A stretch of 36,187 nucleotides of DNA from an uncultured Roseburia sp. (lineage in GTDB: Bacteria > Bacillota > Clostridia > Lachnospirales > Lachnospiraceae): assembly GCA_947642555.1 (NCBI GenBank), contig CANRSX010000045.1, forward strand, positions 1-36,187, written 5' to 3'. Both the position numbers and the translations under genes were made by a program. Below, in pieces: positions 32,942 to 36,187 of this stretch. Each line of letters opens with the position of its first letter. The first letter of the stretch is position 1. The notes beneath the pieces were generated by a model. That model was given only the letters and a program-made list of their open reading frames with translations. It was not told the origin of the DNA and searched no databases.

Positions 32942-34650
32942 TCCTTTTCCTCCCAGAAGCTCTCGTCAAACTCCCCGAATGTTATCTGATTCCCCTCGAT
33001 CTGTTCGCAGAGCAGCAGCAGACGCACATAAGCCGCGCGGATCTGCTTTGCGCTTCCTGTGGCCAGCTGTTCCTCAAACAGCCGAAGCTGCCAGGCGATG
33101 CGCTCCCTCGTCTGCGCGCCTGTCTCCATATAAAGCCGCTTCGCGCGCTCTGCGAGCAGCCGGTATCTCTCTTTCCCGGACGGGTGCAGCGACTGCTTCT
33201 CAAGCTGCGATAAGCGCGCCGCAAGCTCCTCGTCGGACAGGCCCATCCTTCGGTTTAACATCACCCGGTGCACGGTGTGTCCGCGGTTTTTAATCCGGAT
33301 ATCAAGAATTCCGTTGATATCGTACAGAAAGGTCGCGGACGCCCCCTCCTTTCCGCGCGGCGCGGGCGGGATTCCGTCGATGAGCACAGATCCTAAAAAC
33401 AGGTTCTCCGCCGCGATCAGGCTCTCGCCCTGATACACCTGAAATTCGAGCGCGGTCTGGCGATCCTGATACGTATAATACGTCTTCGTACGGCTGCACG
33501 GCAGCGTGTCGTTGCGCTCGATGATCGGGGAAAATGTGCCGTCGTACAGCTCCACCCCGAGCGAAAACGGGCAGATGTCCGAGAGAATCACGTCCTTCAG
33601 ATCGCCGGTCCGCTCCCGGATCGCCGCCGCCATGGCGACGCCGGTCACAATGCTCTCCTCCGGCGCATCGTCCGGCTCCACGCGCGTCTTTTCCTTACAT
33701 ATACTCTTTATGTATTCCCGCACCACCGGCATCCGCGAGGAACCGCCGGTTAAAATCACACAGTCCGCATCCTCCGGCGACATCCGGCTGTCGTTTAACA
33801 CCTTCCGGATCGGCTCGCTCATGCGCCCGAGCAGCCGCGCGGCACGGTGTACCAGCTCCTGACTGGTCATCTCCATCACATAGTCCCGGTCTCCCAGCCT
33901 TACCGTCCTTCTGGCCTCATTCGACTCCGAGAGCATCCGCTTTAAGCGCTCCGCCTCCCTGAGAACGATTCCCTGCTCCCCCGCGGAGAACTGATCCGCC
34001 GAAAGCCCGTTTTTTTCATAAAACGCCCGCGCGATCACCTCGTTAAAATCCTTTCCCCCGAGATAATTGTCTCCGGCCACGGCGCGGATCTCCACCATAT
34101 TGTCAAAGGCTTCCACGAGCGAAACGTCAAGCGTCCCCCCGCCGAGATCAAACACGATAAATGTCTCCATCACGTCCGACATCCCGTGATGCTTTAAGGC
34201 CACCGCGGACGGCTCATTGATCAGACGCTCCGCCTTAAGCCCCGCAAGCCTTGCGGCATTCCGCGTCGCACAGCGCTTATCGTCGTCAAAATATGCCGGC
34301 ACGCTGATCACCGCCTCGGTCACCGGCTCGCCGAGATAATGCTCCGCGTCCTCCTTCAGCCGCCGCAGCACAAAGGACGAGAGCTCTTCCGCGCGGTAGC
34401 TTCGGTTTCCCGCCCGGTACTGCCGGTCCGTGCCCATATCCCGCTTAAATTCCAGAAAGGTGCAGGACGGATTCGTGATGCGCATCTCCTGCGCGATCTT
34501 TCCGACATAGATTTCCCCTTCCGGACCGATGCTGACCACAGACGGCGTCAGATATTCCCCGAACGCATTCGGGATCAGCTCCGTGTGCCCGTTCCGGTAA
34601 ATCCCCGCCAGACTGTTTGTTGTTCCAAGATCAATTCCGATGACCGCCAT
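32938..34650 (-). CDS. Hsp70 family protein (DnaK/HscC-like)
   Basis: 570 residues, shorter than DnaK (about 610). The ATPase domain is complete: IGIDLGTTNSLA at residues 4-15, INEPSAVALKHHG, VFDLGGGTLDVSLVEA, and VILTGGSSRMPVV. The substrate-binding beta domain follows (DICPFSLGVELYDGTFSPII, then YQGESLIAAENLFLG), but the C-terminal lid is short and differs from DnaK. These traits resemble HscC-type specialised Hsp70s. No GrpE or ordinary DnaJ gene is beside it. The ATG at 34650 follows GGGAGG. It is the first gene of a three-gene set with the YD-repeat and J-like genes and is divergent from the tRNA genes. Confidence 0.9.
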   Translation of the reverse strand: MAVIGIDLGTTNSLAGIYRNGHTELIPNAFGEYLTPSVVSIGPEGEIYVGKIAQEMRITNPSCTFLEFKRDMGTDRQYRAGNRSYRAEELSSFVLRRLKEDAEHYLGEPVTEAVISVPAYFDDDKRCATRNAARLAGLKAERLINEPSAVALKHHGMSDVMETFIVFDLGGGTLDVSLVEAFDNMVEIRAVAGDNYLGGKDFNEVIARAFYEKNGLSADQFSAGEQGIVLREAERLKRMLSESNEARRTVRLGDRDYVMEMTSQELVHRAARLLGRMSEPIRKVLNDSRMSPEDADCVILTGGSSRMPVVREYIKSICKEKTRVEPDDAPEESIVTGVAMAAAIRERTGDLKDVILSDICPFSLGVELYDGTFSPIIERNDTLPCSRTKTYYTYQDRQTALEFQVYQGESLIAAENLFLGSVLIDGIPPAPRGKEGASATFLYDINGILDIRIKNRGHTVHRVMLNRRMGLSDEELAARLSQLEKQSLHPSGKERYRLLAERAKRLYMETGAQTRERIAWQLRLFEEQLATGSAKQIRAAYVRLLLLCEQIEGNQITFGEFDESFWEEKD

Positions 34651-34701
34651 CGCATCCTCCCCGCCGCGGTTTTTTCCCGCATGTTCTCTGCCCATCATCA
34701 T

Positions 34702-34729
34702 ACTATAATTTCGTCCAAAAATCAGCAAA
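34702..34729 (-). promoter_or_regulatory. Weak promoter candidate for the Hsp70-like operon
   Basis: TATAGT (minus strand, 34702-34707) has TTTGCT 16 bases upstream (34724-34729). The -35 match is poor. Upstream lies an A/T-tract region shared with the tRNA promoter. Confidence 0.3.
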
Positions 34730-34732
34730 AAG

Positions 34733-34789
34733 AAAAAATTCAAAATTTTTTAAAAAAGTGCTTGCTTTTTTTCAGACACATGATATAAT
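34733..34789 (+). promoter_or_regulatory. Strong promoter of the tRNA-Glu genes with AT-rich upstream element
   Basis: TTGCTT (34762-34767) and TATAAT (34784-34789) are 16 bases apart, and TGA directly before the -10 adds an extended -10. Runs of A and T at 34733-34757, including AAAAAATT/AATTTTTT arms, lie where an UP element would be. This is expected for a stable-RNA promoter. Confidence 0.7.
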
Positions 34790-34800
34790 AGTCGTTGTCC

Positions 34801-34872
34801 GGTTCCTTGGTCAAGCGGTTAAGACGCCGCCCTCTCACGGCGGAAACAGGGGTTCGATTCCCCTAGGAACTG
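34801..34872 (+). tRNA. tRNA-Glu (anticodon CUC), copy 1
   Basis: A 72-base cloverleaf: acceptor GGTTCCT with AGGAACT, D-arm with TCAAGCGGTTAAGA, anticodon stem CCGCC/GGCGG around the loop CTCTCAC (anticodon CTC at 34834-34836), and T-arm CAGGGGTTCGATTCCCCT. The first acceptor pair is G-U. The discriminator is G, as usual for Glu, and CCA is not encoded. Confidence 0.95.
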
Positions 34873-34905
34873 CTCAGAATCTCATATTTGTTACATAATC
34901 GCCAT

Positions 34906-34977
34906 GGTTCCTTGGTCAAGCGGTTAAGACGCCGCCCTCTCACGGCGGAAACAGGGGTTCGATTCCCCTAGGAACTG
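34906..34977 (+). tRNA. tRNA-Glu (anticodon CUC), copy 2
   Basis: Identical to the first copy over all 72 bases and three bases beyond, 105 bases downstream. Anticodon CTC is at 34939-34941. The 33-base spacer contains no promoter-like pair, so both are probably made from one transcript. Confidence 0.95.
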
Positions 34978-35012
34978 CTACTGTTTTTTACAAAACAGCC
35001 CAACCCGAAAAA

Positions 35013-35040
35013 ATCCACTGCATTGCAGTGGATTTTTTTT
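35013..35040 (+). terminator. Intrinsic terminator of the tRNA-Glu genes
   Basis: ATCCACTGC and GCAGTGGAT form a perfect 9-bp stem with a 3-base loop, followed by an 8-base T-run. An A-run before the stem can extend pairing and may let it work in both directions. A weaker CTGTTTT/AAAACAG hairpin lies at 34981-34998. Confidence 0.9.
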
Positions 35041-35046
35041 CGATAT

Positions 35047-35134
35047 AAGTTCAGCTCACGCCCATTCGCAAGGGCGCCAATGGCGCGGGCTGAACTTTTC
35101 CAACAAAATCAGTGCATATGCCTGTGGCATTTGC
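35047..35134. repeat. Nested inverted-repeat block between tRNA and Rpn genes
   Basis: AAGTTCAGC (35047-35055) pairs with GCTGAACTT (35089-35097). Inside are two mutually exclusive hairpins, CGCCC/GGGCG (35059-35063 with 35072-35076) and GCGCC/GGCGC (35074-35078 with 35082-35086). A third hairpin, GCATATGCC/GGCATTTGC (35114-35134), follows. There is no coding potential. It may be a repeated intergenic element or the 3' structure of the Rpn-like mRNA. Confidence 0.55.
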
Positions 35135-35170
35135 GCCCAAAAGCTGCATGTCAGCGGGAGACACGAAGGG

Positions 35171-36187
35171 TTACTGGTTTAAACGCTGGATTTCTTTCTG
35201 AAGGGCCGCAATGAGGGCGTCTTTTTCCGAAAGGGCAGCATCCTTCCTCTCATTTTCCGCCGCTGCGGAATGCAGCTGCTTTGTCAGTTCCTCATTCTCC
35301 TTCCTGCGGGCCTCGATCTCCCTTCCCTGAGCCTCAATCTCCCTTTCCTGAGCCTCAATCTCCTTCTTCTGCTCGTCACACATGTACAGAACCGTATTGC
35401 GGTCCATGATCGCCAGTGCCTCTGAATACATACCGATCAGCTCCTTTGGATGTCTGCGAAAGTCAACGATGTCCTGGTAACATTCTGCAAACTGCGGATA
35501 CGCCTGAACCAGCCGCACGATATCAGCCGGGCGGTCCGAGCTTAAAAAGGTCATCCAGGCATCCAGTTCCTTATCTATATTGTGAACTACCTCGTGGAAT
35601 GTGTCAAGCGATATGTAGACGATATGCTCCAGCGACCGCACTTTTGCACCGCTGTCAAAGACCATACTGCTCCTGTGGATGTAGTGCGGTGCAGCCGCGC
35701 GAAATTCGCCGGAGCTGTTCTCCATGAGGATGATCAGCCACACCGGCTTTAAATCGCGAAACGAAAACAGATGTCTGCGCTCGCTTCTGACACGGTTGTA
35801 CTGGCGCATGATAAAATCCGAGAGATAGCAGCTGCTCCGCTCGCCCGGGAAGGCGTAGCCGATTTTCTGCATTTCGACGTCGACGATCGTTCCGTCGGAA
35901 AGCTCCATGAGAATATCCATAATCACCAGGCTTCCGCCGTCGGAGAGCTTTGTGCCCTCCACGGGAAGCACGGAGCGGATGCGGACCGGCTGCTCTAACA
36001 GGGCGGATAAGAACTGCTCCAGGCGTTCGGGATGGGTGTCGGGATTCATGATCCTTTTAAAAAAGCTGTCGTACAGAATGGGCAGACCCCGGTTTCCCTG
36101 AATGAAGTCCAGGATCTTTTCCTGTTCCTCCTTCGGAAATCCCGAAAAGGACAGGTACGCATCCGCGTCCTTTCGGATCCGATCCAG
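35171..36187 (-). CDS. Rpn/PD-(D/E)XK transposase-family protein, 5' end beyond window
   Basis: At least 338 residues: the open frame runs through the right window edge, so the start is missing. An in-frame ATG at 36049 is internal, because the family sequence (PILYDSFFKRIMNPD) continues upstream of it. The nuclease core is seen in MDILMELSDGTIVDVEMQ (Asp, then Glu-x-Gln), followed by FPGERSSCYLSDFIMRQY, typical of Rpn-like recombination-promoting nucleases. The C-terminal 80 residues form a coiled coil with tandem heptads (EIEAQER, EIEAQGR, EIEARRK, ENEELTK). Rpn-type proteins cleave DNA and promote recombination; natural roles are debated. The gene faces the tRNA genes and ends at a structured intergenic block. 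Confidence 0.85.
   Translation of the reverse strand: MDRIRKDADAYLSFSGFPKEEQEKILDFIQGNRGLPILYDSFFKRIMNPDTHPERLEQFLSALLEQPVRIRSVLPVEGTKLSDGGSLVIMDILMELSDGTIVDVEMQKIGYAFPGERSSCYLSDFIMRQYNRVRSERRHLFSFRDLKPVWLIILMENSSGEFRAAAPHYIHRSSMVFDSGAKVRSLEHIVYISLDTFHEVVHNIDKELDAWMTFLSSDRPADIVRLVQAYPQFAECYQDIVDFRRHPKELIGMYSEALAIMDRNTVLYMCDEQKKEIEAQEREIEAQGREIEARRKENEELTKQLHSAAAENERKDAALSEKDALIAALQKEIQRLNQ
35303..35370 (-). repeat. 21-bp tandem repeats coding heptads in the Rpn-like gene
   Basis: Three units with a period of 21 bases carry GCCTCAATCTC or GCCTCGATCTC on the plus strand (35310, 35331 and 35352). Each encodes one seven-residue coiled-coil heptad, so copy changes lengthen or shorten the coil in frame. 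Confidence 0.85.

Noticed and set aside
34801..35170. tRNA genes considered as an integration site for a mobile element
   Set aside because: The duplicate is a full tRNA with its own spacer, not a short attachment-site copy, and no integrase is in the window. The Rpn-like gene alone does not make an integrated element.

Overview
The window looks like a chromosomal segment of an anaerobic, gut-type Firmicute, most likely Lachnospiraceae. Pointers are the fairly GC-rich coding sequence with strong AGGAGG-type ribosome binding sites, the Bacillus/Clostridium gene order rimP-nusA-ylxR-ylxQ-infB-rbfA-nrnA-truB-ribF, a LplABC/YtcQ-type sugar ABC transporter with a membrane-anchored YesN-type AraC regulator, and a DUF3990/DUF3791 pair. 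Placement to genus is not possible by reading alone.

Layout. (1) 1-2046, plus strand: an AP2 protein with a degenerate HNH core, then a DUF3990 toxin-like gene overlapping a DUF3791-like gene. (2) 2094-15091, minus strand: one long run of genes. A promoter at 15063-15091 starts the ribosome-maturation/translation operon (rimP to ribF). Four accessory genes follow without a visible terminator: methyltransferase, transglutaminase-like protein, nucleotidyltransferase-like unknown and Cys-type sulfatase. A hairpin at 2045-2093 ends both converging gene sets. (3) 15115-16203, minus: a PfkB-family sugar kinase (KDG-kinase-like), divergent from a WYL regulator. (4) 16364-20010, plus: WYL regulator, two unrecognised genes and a metallophosphatase. 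(5) 20022-30439, minus: a carbohydrate locus. An AraC-type membrane regulator precedes an operon of GH3 glycosidase, two LplB/LplC-type permeases, a solute-binding lipoprotein and a GHL6-like glycosidase. (6) 30470-34650, minus: a three-gene set of Hsp70-like ATPase, membrane-anchored YD-repeat protein and membrane-anchored J-like protein without HPD. (7) 34762-35040, plus: two identical tRNA-Glu(CUC) genes with promoter and terminator. (8) 35047-35134: an intergenic block of nested inverted repeats. (9) 35171 to the right edge, minus: an Rpn/PD-(D/E)XK transposase-like gene cut by the window end.

How the genes work together. The translation operon combines transcription termination (NusA), initiation (IF-2), 30S maturation (RimP, RbfA), tRNA modification (TruB), nanoRNA decay (NrnA) and flavin cofactors (RibF). 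The carbohydrate locus fits import of an oligosaccharide through the lipoprotein and permeases, followed by cytoplasmic cleavage: neither glycosidase shows a signal peptide. The regulator carries an extracytoplasmic sensor domain and a C-terminal AraC HTH. The KDG-like kinase and the sulfatase may serve related glycan use, but nothing links them directly.

The least explained parts are the Hsp70/YD-repeat/J-like operon, the accessory genes behind ribF, the NusA tail of 13 acidic repeats, and the structured block after the tRNA genes. No prophage, insertion sequence, CRISPR array or replication origin was seen.
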